A stretch of 64,000 nt of DNA, from positions 3,410,001 through 3,474,000 of the forward strand of contig NC_133296.1 of the NCBI RefSeq assembly GCF_005239225.2. The letters are read 5' to 3'. This DNA is from Populus alba. Its lineage: Eukaryota; Streptophyta; Magnoliopsida; Malpighiales; Salicaceae. Shown here in pieces: positions 12,962 to 25,740 of this stretch. The position numbers were made by a program, and so were the translations under genes. Below the pieces are notes generated by a model. It was not told where the DNA came from. It worked only from the letters and a program-made list of their open reading frames with translations, and did no database searches. Numbering within the stretch: the stretch's first letter is position 1; each line of letters starts with the position of its first letter.

Positions 12962-13580
12962 CTAAGACACCTTTTGTAAGGGCTCGAATTTGATCAACAA
13001 GGAACCATCAGATGCAAACAAATCGTTTGCTTCTACATGCAATTAAACCATTCAAAGAGAACTAGTAAGCCCATAAACAGAAAAAAAGGAAAAGTAGAAG
13101 ACACTTTGACCTACATGGCTACTATATATCAACCCTTGAGCTTGAATCCAGGAGGTTTCAGCCTGGAAAGATAAGCCTTATGTCGTCCCAGGAGAGATTT
13201 TATGGAACACACTTTAGCTTGATAAGTTTCAAAGTTTATGCAACACACAAAACATGCACAGTTATGGAAAGTCCCCTTCAAAACATCACCAATCACCATA
13301 TTTGCACCCTGAATATTTATCTAGATAAACTATTCGGGTGCAAATGGAAATGCCTTCAACTCATGTTTTTTTTTTTTTAATGAATTTTTTGATGTTTTAC
13401 TTAAAATTAATATTTTTAAATTATTTTGATGCATTAGTATCAAAAATAATTTTTTAAAAATAAAAAATATTATCTTGATGTATTTTTAAATGAAAAACAC
13501 TTTAAATTACAACCATATCATAATATAGAAAAACTAATTAGCAAAACAACAAAGGTATAGCGGTCAAACCATTCATATGA

Positions 13581-13672
13581 ACATTGAGAGTGGTTAATAT
13601 GGTATTTATAAGTACGGTAATGAATATTTTCATTACCGTACTTATAAATACCATATTAACCAATCTCAATGT
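13581..13672. repeat. Near-perfect foldback (hairpin) of 92 bp
   Basis: The left arm begins ACATTGAGAGTGGTTAATAT and the right arm is its reverse complement. The arms are about 42 bp each with a single G/T mismatch, separated by a loop of about 7 nt. A transcript from either strand would fold into one long stem. It may be the remnant of a palindromic MITE or a miRNA-like foldback. Confidence 0.85.
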
Positions 13673-14119
13673 TTTTTTAAAATTTATTTTTAATATTAAA
13701 AATATTAAATTGATTTAAAAATATTAATTTTAAAAAAATTTAACTAAAAACAAGTTAAACCCCAACCCCAAACACTTAGTTTGAATTGTTTATGGTTTTT
13801 TTTTTTTTAACTATTATACTTTGATTTGGTTAAAAGTAAAAATTGGGTATTATACTTTGATTTGGTTAAAGTAAAAATTGGGTGCAAGTTTTTGGCGGAG
13901 CGGCCATGGAGACAACCTTCAAGTTTAATAAGCCATGATTGTGTTGTTCGAATGCTCTTACTGATGTTTACCAAATCATTTTGATTCATTCTTTTCTTCT
14001 TCTTCTTCTTCATGGTTCATTTTTCATTTACATCTCCCATCTCTTTTTACTTTTACAATATTAAATTAAAAGTTCAAGAAAATATATCTAGACTAGCATT
14101 TTTTGAATTCAAAATAAAC

Positions 14120-14318
14120 GGATTTGAACCATTTAATAGATGGTTTAATTATAAAAACTTTGAATCAAAAAATCTGTTTTTTTTGTGATCTTAGTCTTAA
14201 ATTTTATGGTTATTAATATAATGATGGTTATTGAAGGTTTATATAGTTGTTAATTTTAGAGATCATAAAATTAATTGAGATATGCGCAAGATAATCTAGA
14301 CATGTAATTTAAAAAAAG
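14120..14318 (+). repeat. SINE-like element
   Basis: It contains the shared 3' blocks GTTTATATAGTTGTTAATT, AATTAATTGAGATATGCGCAAG and ATCTAGACATG, followed by an A-rich tail. The same order is seen in the copies at 35222-35418 and 36303-36472. The 5' end is diverged and uncertain. Confidence 0.5.
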
Positions 14319-15377
14319 AACAAGAAGAAAAAGGACACGAAAAAGAAGAAGAAGGTCGAATTTGAGAATTTCTTCTTTAGAAAAAAGCAGGGAATGAAGT
14401 TTCAATTTCAAACTAGAAACTTAACAAGCACACCATTATAGATTCCTTCACTTAACTTTGCCATCGTCCAGCTTGGATCTTTCTTAGCCCTTTCATTTTG
14501 CTGCCTGAGACCGGTAAGGCTTTAATGTACAAACGAGCTCCTCCTCTTCAAGGCTTTAAGCCTTCAACAAACTTTCCTCATTTACGTATCACTTTATTGA
14601 CCTGAACAGTATTGCTGGCAGCATAAGAAATCATCAATGTCTAGACAAAGTGAACTGTGATCCTTCTGGCATACAGTTAATCTATAGCTCGGAGAAAGTG
14701 CTTTAAACATGGCTACCTTCTTGTATCGTGCATTTCCAATACCTCGCACCTTCAGTTGCAGAGCGTTTCCTTCTGCATGCTAGAGATTTGATTAAATTTT
14801 GATCCTTGACAGTCTTGAAACTTGTATAATTATGTTTGGAAACAATGAATCAAGGTCTGAATTGAAATTTCAGTAGTTAATTTCATGTTCAAGTGTGTTC
14901 AACTTGAGTCACTTTTCAATCAGCGTTTGATCAACCATTTCTCATCCAAATCCCATGGTTCTTGATCCGATCTACTCCTCTGCTGCAGCAGAATCATATG
15001 ATGCGAACAAATCACAGTTTTCTCCAAAACATCTTCCTAAAATTATCTAAAACCTTGGAAACTCAAGGAAAACTCTATTTCCGACCACCTCACGATCAAA
15101 CCCAAAATTCTCCCAATTCACTCAACAAAATAACCTCATTAAACACTCATTAGAAACCCTAATTCCTAATCTACAAACCCTTTAAAATCCCACTAAATTC
15201 CATTAACCATACCCCAAGTTACACCCATTTCAAATCACCCCAAAAACACACCCAAAACACCTCATTTCCACCGCCCCCGCCCTTCACTTTCCCAACGACA
15301 CTCTCGACCGTCAATAACCCCCCTAATCCAACGGCCCAAATTTAAAAATATCTCAATCCTCTTCAACTCCCTTTCTA

Positions 15378-15410
15378 CCAATCACAACCCACCTTCCCTC
15401 TCTATATAAA
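15378..15410 (+). promoter_or_regulatory. Core promoter of the histone H1 gene
   Basis: A CCAATCA box at 15378-15384 is followed by a TATA box (CTATATAAA, about 15402-15410). The TATA box lies about 150 bp upstream of the H1 start codon. The leader between them contains a CTT trinucleotide run (about 15497-15537), a common pyrimidine-rich plant 5' UTR feature. Confidence 0.65.
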
Positions 15411-15556
15411 CACTTTCCTCTTTCATATCCGAAACAAGAAACTGTACCTGTCTCCCTAAAACAGCTCGTATCTCTTTAGATCCCACTTGGTCGTTGTCTT
15501 CTTCTTCTTCTTGTCTTCTTCTTCTTCTTCTTCTTCACCATCATCATTATCCCAAA

Positions 15557-16248
15557 ATGTCTGCAACAACCAAAGCCAAGAAACCCAAATCCCCTCGCGC
15601 TTATCCATCTTTCCACGTGGTAATTATTAACTAATCACTGCTTAATCCACTCCTAATATTTTTGTTTTTGTTTGATTAATTATTTGAATCTCTTCTCTTT
15701 TGCAGATGATTAGTGATGCAATTTTGACGTTGAAGGAGAGGACAGGATCGAGCCAGTATGCGATAACGAAGTTTCTAGAAGAAAAGCACAAGAAAAAGCT
15801 GCCTGCTAATTTCAGAAAACTTTTATTAGTTCAACTCAAGAAACTTGTTGCTTCTCAGAAGCTTGTCAAGGTCAAGAACTCCTTCAAACTACCTTCGGCT
15901 CGGCCTGCTCCTGCTAAGATACCACAAGCCACTAAGGCCAAAACTGCGAAGTCGAAGCTGAAAACGATAACAACCACTGCGAAGTCTAAGCTGAAAAAGA
16001 TAACAAGCACTGCCAAGCCGAAGCTGAAAAAGATAGCAACCCCTGCCAAGCCGAAGCCGAAGCCAAAAGCCAATGTTGCAGCCAAGCCGAAGGTGAAAAC
16101 TCCTGTGAAAGCGAAGCCGGCTTCTAAGCCAAAGAAGGCGGTGGCAAAACCAGCTAAGGTAGCGAGGACAAAGAAGGTTGCATCACCGGGGAAGAAGGCT
16201 GTAGTGGTGAAGCTCAAGAGTGTGAAGAGAAAAGCAGCGAAGAAGTGA
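15557..16248 (+). CDS. Linker histone H1
   Basis: This chromatin protein binds linker DNA at the nucleosome entry and exit site. Two exons, 15557-15619 and 15706-16248, join in phase 0 to give 201 aa. Exon 1 encodes a short basic N-terminus (SATTKAKKPKSPRAYPSFHV). The H15 globular domain spans about residues 17-84 (MISDAILTLKERTGSSQYAI… to LVKVKNSFKL). The remaining C-terminal tail is rich in Lys, Ala and Pro and lacks other domains. It contains a roughly 11-12-residue unit (AKSKLKKIT-like) repeated three times between about residues 100 and 140. The start is the ATG in the short first exon. The intron falls inside the first helix region, which is frequent in plant H1 genes as recalled. Whether it is a main or stress-induced variant cannot be told; the short N-terminus and 201-aa length would fit a smaller variant. 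Confidence 0.93.
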
Positions 16249-16762
16249 AGATTTTGATATAGTGTGTGTAGATGGGGGGTAGTGATTGTAAATTTGAAAG
16301 AAAAGGGAGGGTGCTAATGGTAGTTAGTTTACATTAAACAGGAATGTTGCTTTTTCTAGCTTATCTTTCAGCTTTGACTAATTAAATATTAGTTTGTTTT
16401 TTTTATGTAATTTCGGTGTTTTTATCTGTTTTATTTATAAAAGCCATGTCTTTCTAAAGGTGTTCTTCAATGGCGTCATGCATATCTTGCGCTCTGTTTA
16501 ACGGCGTGCCGTAGCAAACAGCTGCCCGCTTTAAGCTGCTTTCCGTGTTTATGAAGCGCACGTTAATGATAACTGATACGCAAAGGAATGTATTTTTGAT
16601 TGCTTGGTCGCTGAGAAAGGGAAAACTGGTGATGGGTTTGGATTTGTGAACTTAACTAGTTAATATATTCTAGAATGGTTTTTGTAATCACAAGTAATAA
16701 CTATAGGAACCCCAGAGTAAAGGTGGGAGGGGTCTTCTGCGATGGATTTTTCCACAAGTTTA

Positions 16763-16976
16763 GAGGGTGTTTGGAAATGTGGTACAGTTGTTTTTTAAAT
16801 AACTTTTCGTGCTGAAAAGCATGCTAATAATATTTTTTTATTTTTTAAAAATTATTTTTGATATTAGCACATCAAAACGATCCAAAAAATACAAACCGTA
16901 GTTAATTTTAACAAAAAAATAAAAAAAATTAAAATTTTTTCAAAAAACAGGTTTGGCTGAATGCAAAACAGGCACT
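16763..16976. repeat. AT-rich dispersed repeat (MITE-like)
   Basis: It shares the core TTGATATTAGCACATCAAAA and flanking poly-T/poly-A blocks with copies near 34470-34665, and more weakly with 38265-38475 and 13378-13505. The ends are not clearly resolved. It is non-coding. Confidence 0.5.
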
Positions 16977-16979
16977 TAG

Positions 16980-18380
16980 CACAACTGCTGCCGCTGCTAG
17001 ATGACGTGTACATTGCTATGTGGGCTAAAATCCTTGAGGTTACAGAGGATGATCAATATCAGAACAAACGATGAATTGATGATATCTTGGAACTAAAACC
17101 ACTATTAGATTGTTAAAACGCAGGCAGGTACAGCTTCTGGTGTCTGCTGCCCCTGTCATTACAAATGAGAGAATCGTGGACTTGAAGAGTTGCAGTTATG
17201 TCCCCATTACAGTTGATGATAGAATCATGGATGTCCTTGTCACAGTTGGATTCAAGTGCTTTTGTTGCCGACTCCAGCCCTGAAAATTGTCCAAACCAAG
17301 AGCAAATTCCTCGGGACGAGCTCCACCACTTTGTAAATAATCTGCATCACAAGCCCCGTGTATGCATTTACTAACTAGTAACATATCCCATCTAGAAACT
17401 CTCCAAGCTTTTCAAATTTGATCATCCTAAAATCACAAATTTACTGTGTGAACGCATATAAACATGTGTTGTTTTTTATCTTGGTGCAACCAGGACTATG
17501 AACTGTGAATTTCAGACGCGTGATTTGGCATTCCACTTTCTTATCGAGATATGCGTGTTTGGTGTGCATGGGCAAAAAATAAGCAAAAGGAATAATTGTG
17601 CTGTTGCTTGCGTGATTAGCGAGGGCCATCCCTCTTCAGGCTGCAGATTCTAAATTTGAACCCAACAGCCAATCACCACATATACCAGCCCTTCCATGAC
17701 ATGGAATTCCTGGAGTGTTAGTTGGAAGCGCTGCACCACAAAAGAAGAGGGGAGATCAACTAAACCGCCATAAAAGGGACCAACATTTCCTAGCTACTCT
17801 GAACTGAGCTCCATTAGTGTCACAAAGTGATAGAAATTCAAACGGGAAGACACGTCTGCTTTAGGAATGCCAAATTGAGCGATTTGGCAAATACACTACC
17901 AGCACCCCTAGCTCTACAAAGAAAGTTAAATTGCCATATACACTTGAATAAGAAGGGCCTTTGAGAGCTTGTAGTGAGTCTTTTGGCAGTCCAGGTGCAG
18001 ATTCAACACCCTCAAGCATACCTGTCTACCCCTTTTCTACAGAACTTGAATAAGAAGCACTGCTCATTTTGTTATCACAGCAATCCATGGCTATTCATTC
18101 TAAAAGTTCCTACAAAAAAATTAAAAAAAATTGAAGTTTTTTTCCTTGTTTCAATTCATTCTGGAAACAAGAACGTTACTTTCTTAACCTTTTGCAGAGA
18201 TATTAATCCACCTTTTGTCCTTCCCTGCAGACATTAACGGAGGAGTGTATATTGACACCAGGCAGAAACTTATTGCAACCGAAATCAAATCATTGGAACA
18301 TTAATATTGGCATGTTACCAGTTTGCAGCAGATTCCAACATTGAATCAGTTCTACATAGAACAATTAGGTAAAAACTTCA
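16980..18380. other. Intergenic between two convergent genes
   Basis: This lies between the H1 3' end and the 3' UTR of the WVD2-like gene. ORFs are short and carry no recognisable domain. No RNA gene or repeat was identified with confidence. Confidence 0.5.
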
Positions 18381-18798
18381 TTCAAACATCAAGAACCTGG
18401 CACCGTGTACAATTTAATATAGAAGTTACGAAAGTACAGGTTCTACAAGTTAATGTTTCAAAATGAGGAAAACAACTTACAACTGATAAGATCAGAACTA
18501 ATAACTTGAGTTTCTAGATAACATAGGCAGGAAAACCTCTTGGGTGACGATAAATCAGATGAGAACAGATTTGGTCCATATTAGAATCAGTAACTCTTTC
18601 GATATATAACATGATATGTACTGATATAACTTACAAAACATATACAATTCACAGACACAAACCACTTGGAAAAAAAAACAAGAAGAAAAGGTCATCGCAG
18701 CTGAAAAGAAGCAGGCTATCTCCTCTCGAAGCATCCAATATGATAACTTAAGAAATTCAAGATGTTTTCCCACTTAAGAGTTAGTAAGAACCAGCAGT

Positions 18799-21552
18799 TC
18801 ATGACTGAACAGAGATGTCTGCACTTGTTGGCTCAGCAGTCTTCTCGGGAACTGCTTCTGCGGTAACACGTTCCAGTCTAGATCGGCCTGTGACTTTGCG
18901 AATGCCATTAGCAGTCTGTGAGCTGATCTGAACCTTAGCTTTGGCAGTGCTGGTGGCAGTTGAATCTTTGTGGTTACCGATGCTGTGGCGATGGCGAGCA
19001 CAATGCTTCCCCACTTCTTCCTGAGATGTTTGAACTGCATCACTGCAGCTTTTTCTCCTGTTTAATTTTGGTGATTGTGGTCGGGTCAATGGTAACTGCA
19101 ACCAAACAAAATCAAGAATTGAATTGTATTGTAAAAAAAAGGGGGGGGGTGAAGGTCAATTGAAATCAATGGCTGACTTGTGCAACTGTGCACCACAGCA
19201 TTTTAAAATAACAAAATTGTTTACTCTGGCAGTTCTAAACCATGAAGCCTGAGACACCATATCAGAATGCTTTTAGACAAACTCCCCCCCTAAACTAAAT
19301 GCTAGTTACATGCCACCTTCCCTCCCCTTGTACCATCAAGAGGGTCTAAACTCTAAAAAAACTGTAGCCTTGAACAAAATCAAAACTCTGTACAGAGAAG
19401 AATAGATTTCTTGCTTGAATGCCATGGATAAAGCATTGGTTCATGGAAATAGGTCAGTTGCCTTCCGAATGAACTAATTAACACCAAAGCATCTGGTATC
19501 CTTTATTTGTCCTGATTTATCTATGGGAAGCAATGCATGGATTTTTGCTAGTTTCATTTACATGTTCAAATTCATGGACTAGCAAAGAACTAAGAATAAG
19601 ATCTGGCAGAATACCTTCTTGCGTTCAACCTTGGGTGGAGGTGGCTCATAGTAGAAACTAGGTACCGGATTTGCTTTATACGCCATGTTCTTTCTAAGCT
19701 GCCTGATGGCTGCTTCTTGCTCTTCCTAAAAATGAAGGCAGAGAAGTTCATTGGGTGACTACTTGAAAAGAACCATGCGCAATACTTCGCTACATGCACA
19801 CAAACTGGCATAAGAAAAGAGTCTACCTTGGTCCTTTCCTCAGCCTGGCTTCGCTCTTTTTCCAAAGCTCGGTGTTTTTCTTCCAATTTTGAATAATACT
19901 AGACAACAAAAACAAAGAAAACAAGATCAATACAAATCTATCAATTAAGAAAAAGTGTTATGGAGAACGTTATACATAATCATTATATTAAAAAAAAATA
20001 CCTCCTTCCGCTTCGCTGCACGTTCAGCAGACCTAAATGTGGGGGCTGTTCCAACAGTTACAGATTTCATGGTTCGCACAGAAGCAGCAGTACTACACAT
20101 AGCTAAGGACTGCCAACTGGTAAAAATAATATAGCTGGATATAATTTATTAAATAGAATTCAAGCAGTTTTAACTTCTAGGATTAAAGCACAGTTTAAAA
20201 TAATAAATGTTGCTCAAATCAGACAGGATACGATGAAGCCACAGACCAACTATCTTCTTCATCATGATGCTTTTTGTAATCAGGTTGCAAAGGCTTCCTT
20301 GCTGTAGAAGGTGAATTTTGCTGAAGGAAATAGCATAATTCCAAAGATCAGGGCAATTGTCAAACAAAAAAAATGACAAAAATAGTTTTTTAGTGTGCGT
20401 GCGTGCTGGGATGGGGTTGGTCAAATAATGCATTCCGGATGCCAAAATGAATTAAACTGCATGGTTTATGGTACCACTCAACTTGAAGGTACAACAAAGA
20501 AGTGGGTCATATTTACTGTCAGCGTTGAATTGACTCCAAGTTAATCAAGCATGTGAAGGTTTGAAATATATAAGCTACATCTTACGGAGAATCCCCTTGT
20601 TAGGTAAAATACTTAACAGAATTATCCAAGGAGTGGACAAGCCTGAATCGATCAAGTAACAAAGTACGCGCTCACAACCACAATATTATCACTAGGAAGA
20701 GTTGGGGATAATGGCTTGTGCATTGAAACAAAAACAGAAAATCTCACTATTTTTCTGAGCAATATGTTCCAAATATCTGAAAAGAACATCCCTTTATCCC
20801 CCAAAGAAAGGTGTTTCCAAACTTTTGAAAAGAGAACCCAAGCTGTGTTCTACTTGGAGAAAACATTACACTGTCACTAGAGATTACTTCAGAAAACAGT
20901 AGATTTTCCTTTTCCCTAACCCTACTGCACAAGGTAAGCATGAAAGTAGCTTATCAAGAAGTCAGGTTTATTCCCCAATTCTGCCACATCCACTTATAAC
21001 AATAAGGTTAGCTTAATCTGACACAAAACAAATTTTAGTTCATCATAGAAGTTATATCAGTTTCACCCAAGTAACAAGAGTGTGACAGCAGCATCCACCA
21101 AATGCAATGTTGTGAGTTCCAATTACCTGTGAATTCTTCATAGTAGCAGGGGACTGAGGATTGTGTGAATTTGTGGAAGTGTTCCCGCCAACCCGTTTGT
21201 CAGTTGCCAGAGCAAATGGCTGAGGGACAGTTTGACGGATACGAGCATTTCCAGCACCACCAGCTTTTAGTGAGGGAGAACTTGAATTTCTATCATCACT
21301 TGATTTTTGAGCTTCAGGTTTCTCATCTTTCTCATCAGACACATCAGCATCAAAATTTGTGCTTTTGACACCTAGCACATCTTGCTTCTCTGATTCTTCA
21401 GCAGTTTCTTTCTCCACATATTCCTTTGCTTTGATGACGCCTTCTGAAAGTTTAGGAGCAAAATGTACTCTATCATGCGATACACCATTAACTTTGACAG
21501 CAAGACCATTTGGTTTCTTCTCCATGTCTGCACACTTAAGTTCCCGCCCCAT
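18799..21552 (-). CDS. WVD2-like (TPX2-domain) microtubule-associated protein
   Basis: Proteins of the WAVE-DAMPENED2-LIKE family bind and bundle cortical microtubules through a KLEEK-containing TPX2 C-terminal domain. Six exons on the - strand join in frame: 21552-21127, 20320-20232, 20116-20002, 19898-19827, 19725-19615 and 19095-18799. The product is 369 aa. The start [16 protein letters not shown] matches the MGRE opening usual in this family. Residues 20-170 are acidic and Ser-rich and probably disordered. The TPX2 domain runs from about residue 195 ([16 protein letters not shown]) through [20 protein letters not shown] (KLEEK at 214-218), then through exon 5 to a [16 protein letters not shown] segment ending near 271. 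The C-terminal tail is basic and Ser/Thr-rich. All internal introns are GT-AG. An acceptor four bases before the ATG (AG at 21558-21557) indicates at least one intron in the 5' UTR. It converges on the H1 gene. Confidence 0.92.
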
Positions 21553-22599
21553 CAAACTGCACAAAACAGATAGTCTTAATATCTTGATGCTTCACGAAGA
21601 AGACATTTTTAGCTCAAGAAAAATGTACCACTTCTTTATAATAATACGAAAAACAACATTATATAAAGCAAGAACTATTTGCATGTGATGCCAAAAGGTT
21701 TCAAATTCTTTTATAGCTTTGAAATTGCCAAATGTGTAAAACTCAACCAAGACACCTAAACAGTGCCTAGACGGAAGAAAAGACGGCATATCTCATTGCA
21801 AAAACAGTGCTTATTTAAAGAGTCAAACGGATATGCTGAAGAAAAAAAAACAGCAGAAAGTTCAAGCTGGAAAGAGAAGATCAACACTAATTTATAACTA
21901 ACATAAAAAAAAATAAGTAGATGAGGATTGAGACAACCAGTTTAGAACATGATATAATGTGCAAACATTCTATAATCCAAAAAAATATATAAGAATGATA
22001 ATTCAAAGATCCCTAAACATTATGTGAAAAGTAATTTTCCTTGGTAAAGCTAAAAACATCAGCAATCTTTATGCATGCCTAGTATGTATCATTTAGTTGT
22101 CCTACTATCTTCATTTTTAGTATCAGATCCCATGCCTTACAGTTCCAAATGTTCCATCAACCACCACATCTACATTAGGTTAACTTGTTGTATAACTAAT
22201 AAAAAAACTAGTTGTCTTTAAAAAGTAAATAGCCTATTCTTTTCACTGTGTTTCCATCAAAATTTTAGAAGGTGATTAAACTTTAAGAAAATTAAAGATC
22301 AAACCACAACAAACAGAAGAGTATTTTATCCAGACAGAACCAACTCCACAGATACTTTTGAGAATCAAAAAACAAAAATGAAAAGAGCATGTGTAGAAAC
22401 AAAAGAAAAAAGTCAATTAAAGAGGAGGGAAACAAAATGCAGAAGGCAGAAAAAAAAAAGATTATCACCAATTTTCTTGGTTTAAAAAAGAAAAAGAATT
22501 TCTCAAGCTAGCTTAAAAATAAATCTAAATCACAAAAAATATGGAAAGACCTTTTTAAAAGAGAAAAAAAATACCGCCCAGAATAAAAATACCACCACC

Positions 22600-23230
22600 A
22601 CCACCAACTTCATTCGATAAAAAAAAAAAAAAAAAAAAACCATCAAGAGCCCAAAATCCCTACAATCCTCCCAAACCAAAGAAACGCATGTAAGAGGAAA
22701 AGAATACCTCATATAAATGGAAGAAAAGAGAACAAAAACAGCAACAAGAAGAACAACAAAAACACCAGCAAAAGACCCGTCTTTTTCACTATCAAAACCA
22801 AAACAGAGAGAATCTAATAACTTCAAAACCCCCCATAAAAATGTGAAAGACAAAAGATTGCTAAAATCTCTCCATTCTAAATAACCAATAAAACCCCTTA
22901 AAAATCCATTAAAATTGAGAAAGACATCATTTTTCCATCCCCAAATAGCAGAAATCCAAGAGCAAACCTTTTATTAGAGAGAAACCATAAAGAAACAATG
23001 AACGAAAAGATCAAAGAAACAACCTTTTTAGATCAAGCTACATTGTTTTTTTGTTTACAAAAACAAAAACTGATACACATGACACAAACCCGGATTAAAC
23101 AGCCAGAATGTAATAAGATTTCTTACAACTCAGGTCCGATCTGGGAAGATCTTGAGCTCCCCCTCCTCTCTCTCTCTCTCTCTCCCTCTCCCTCCCTCTC
23201 TAAAAATATAAACAAAGCCAAAATGTTTTC
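22600..23230 (-). promoter_or_regulatory. Probable 5' UTR exon and promoter zone of the WVD2-like gene
   Basis: A splice acceptor directly upstream of the start codon implies a non-coding first exon further upstream on the - strand. This less AT-rich block, with a purine-rich (GA)n tract when read on the - strand (CT run at about 23161-23203), is the best candidate. The exact exon ends and transcript start cannot be fixed. Confidence 0.35.
23161..23203. repeat. (CT)n microsatellite
   Basis: A CT/CCCT dinucleotide-rich run. It lies at the likely 5' end of the WVD2-like transcription unit. Confidence 0.85.
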
Positions 23231-24730
23231 TGTGATTTTGCTTTTTTAACAGCTAAGGAAGGTTTTTGTTGTGATAGCTTTTTTTTAATGTTGAGATGTT
23301 GGATTTTATACATAGATAAGTTTTTTTTCCGTTTTAACGACGTTACTTAACGGCATGGTTCCATTTTCTGTGATCTTCTTATTTGAAAATGGAAAGAGAG
23401 AAAGAGAGATGGATAATGTGATCTTAATATATCTTCTCCATTGTTTTGAATAAACGTAAACTTTATGTAAATGAATCACTATACTACAAATTAGGTCCTT
23501 AAATAATATTTGTATAATTTATAACTGATAAATGGACTTTGTAGTTGATATTATTGGTTGTTGTTGTATAGATTATTTTGAAAATATTTGTAAGAATTAT
23601 TTTGTTAAAATACTACATTCCTAAAAAAATCTTTATAATATTGTTCAAAATTTACAATATTCTCGTATATAAAATTATATATTTGTAATTAATATTATTA
23701 AAATTTTATATGTATTATAAAAAAAACCATTAATTTTATTATTATATTATATATATATGTTGTAACCCATTTTTGGGTCCCCATGAAAAATAAAATAAAT
23801 AACCAAAAGAGGTTAGAAAAATAACAGGGGGGCAGAAGCGCTCGGAAAACAGTCAGAAAATTGGTCAAGGAATTTAAAAATACAAGGATTGAATTTTTTG
23901 ACAGCCTATTGAGAAGGAAAATTTGAATTTTTGAGGAGAAAGCCCAAATTTGGATGTTTATGGACTTAATTGGTTTTTTTATTTGAATTTATAGAAGATT
24001 TGATTGCAAGAAAAATTGATTTTTAAGTCAATTTGGGCTTTAATTAGAAGAAATTTAAGTTTATGGGGCCAAAATATATTTTTTTAGGAATTTATTGGGT
24101 CAAATCAGGGGCTTAATTGCATAAATATTGAAGTTTAATGGCCAATTAGGGGCTTAATTGTGAAAATCCGAAACCAGGGACCAATTTGGAGAAGGCGCAA
24201 AGATAGAGGGGGCTGTTTGGAATTGATTCAGGGGCTTAATTGAAGAAATTGGAAGTTTATTGGTCAATTAGGGGTTTTAATTGCATAAATCAGAGGCCAA
24301 GGACCAAAGTGAAAAAGGCGGCCAACAAGAGGGGCGGCGACCGAAGGTGAAATAATGGAGGACTGATCTGGATTTTGGCTCCTTTAAATGAAACGGCGCG
24401 TTTTATCCAAAACGACGCCGTTCATATATAATTATTTAAAAAAAAAAAAAAAGGGGTAACCGAACGGTGCCGTTTTGAACGGCACTGTTCACTGTCTTCT
24501 TCCCCCCGAACGTTACAGCGGGGAAGAAGAAAAACATTGTATTTTTTATTCTTTTTTTTTTGCAGGTCCCCCTTACCAACCGACAGAGACCCCACGTCGG
24601 TGGGCCACCGACAGAAACAATGGCCGACAACCCGCCTCCGTGGCCGAAGCCGAGGGAGCCCCGCCGCTCCTCGACAGCCGCTCCTCAACCCGCTCCTGGG
24701 TCCACGATGATGAAAAGCCACGCCCATGGT

Positions 24731-24740
24731 TCTATAAATA
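24731..24740 (+). promoter_or_regulatory. LTR TATA box (left copy)
   Basis: TCTATAAATAGAGG is a strong plant TATA consensus. It is positioned to start transcription rightward into gag. Confidence 0.7.
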
Positions 24741-25296
24741 GAGGACTGAAAGGGAGAGCACGGGGACGAAAAAGAGGAGAAAAGGGGAGACCCCGAGAGG
24801 AATAGAGAGAGAGAGACCCGAAGGGAGGAGAAGAGAGAGAAAACCGCCTGAACCGCCGTCCGTAAGCCAAGCTGCCACCGTCTCCGCAGCAGCACCGCCA
24901 CCAAGCCGTCGTCTCCGCCGTGCCAGGTACGCTTCTCTCCCCCCTGCACATTTTTTTCTTTTTGTTTCTTAAATTTCGTCTCCTGCATGCAGAGGCGTTC
25001 TGCATGCAGGGGACGAGGGGGGGAAATAATTCCCCCCCCCTGCGTTTTTTTTAATTCCTCTGGCCAGATGTTGTCTGGCCCAGAATTATGTGGACCGGGC
25101 CAGAGAGATCTGGCCCAGTCCGGCGGTCTGGGCCGGGTCCGGCCCATACGAGGTTAATTATTTTTTTGGGCCGAGGTCGGCCCGGTACTTGTTGGGCCGA
25201 GGTCGGCCCAACGCTTGTGGGCTGGGTCCGGCCCAGTTTTAGTTTGGGCCGGCCAGCCCTTTTAATATATAAATATATTATAATTATATTATATTA

Positions 25297-25332
<36 letters not shown>

Positions 25333-25412
25333 GTGTATATATGTTATATATATAAAAAATGTATTATATATATATAAAAAAATATTTTCGAAAAAAAAAA
25401 AAAATAAAAATA

Positions 25413-25740
25413 TTGTTGATTTTTCTGCATATGTTTGTCAAAAATGTTTTAATTCTGGTTTGTATTTTTATACTGTAAAAGATACAAAACCAGTGTTATA
25501 AATACCCGGTTTTTTCGTCAAAACATCAAAGATTTTCAGAATAAAAAATGTTTTTGCTTTAAAAAAATTCTAAAAAGTCCCTAAAAATGTTGTTGATTTT
25601 TCTGCATATTTTTATCAAAATGGATTAATATTTGGGTTGTATTTTTATACCGTAAGGATACAAGCTCAGTATTAAAATACCTGATTTTCGCCAAAGCATA
25701 AAAAAAATAATATTTTCCAAAAATTGTTTTTTTGTTTTTA
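25413..25740. repeat. Tandem duplication inside the LTR
   Basis: The motif GTTGATTTTTCTGCATAT occurs at about 25415 and 25592, 177 bp apart. In both units it is followed by similar 'TGTATTTTTATAC..TAA..GATACAA' and 'AAATACC' blocks. The right LTR copy holds the same duplication in reverse (about 32190-32515). Confidence 0.75.

Noticed and set aside
15855..16217. 120-codon antisense ORF over the H1 tail
   Set aside because: It is the complement of a Lys/Ala-rich coding region that lacks stop codons on the opposite strand. H1 on the + strand is clear.
22530..22853. 107-codon - strand ORF upstream of the WVD2-like gene
   Set aside because: It is a Phe/Val-rich translation of A-rich, CCA/AAC-repeated DNA, more likely 5' UTR or intron of the WVD2-like gene.
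24422..25147. Long - strand ORF (241 codons) in the left LTR, and similar + strand ORFs at 32720-33488
   Set aside because: Several overlapping frames on both strands are open because the block is GC-rich. None has a known domain, and the mirrored ORFs exist only because the LTR is duplicated.
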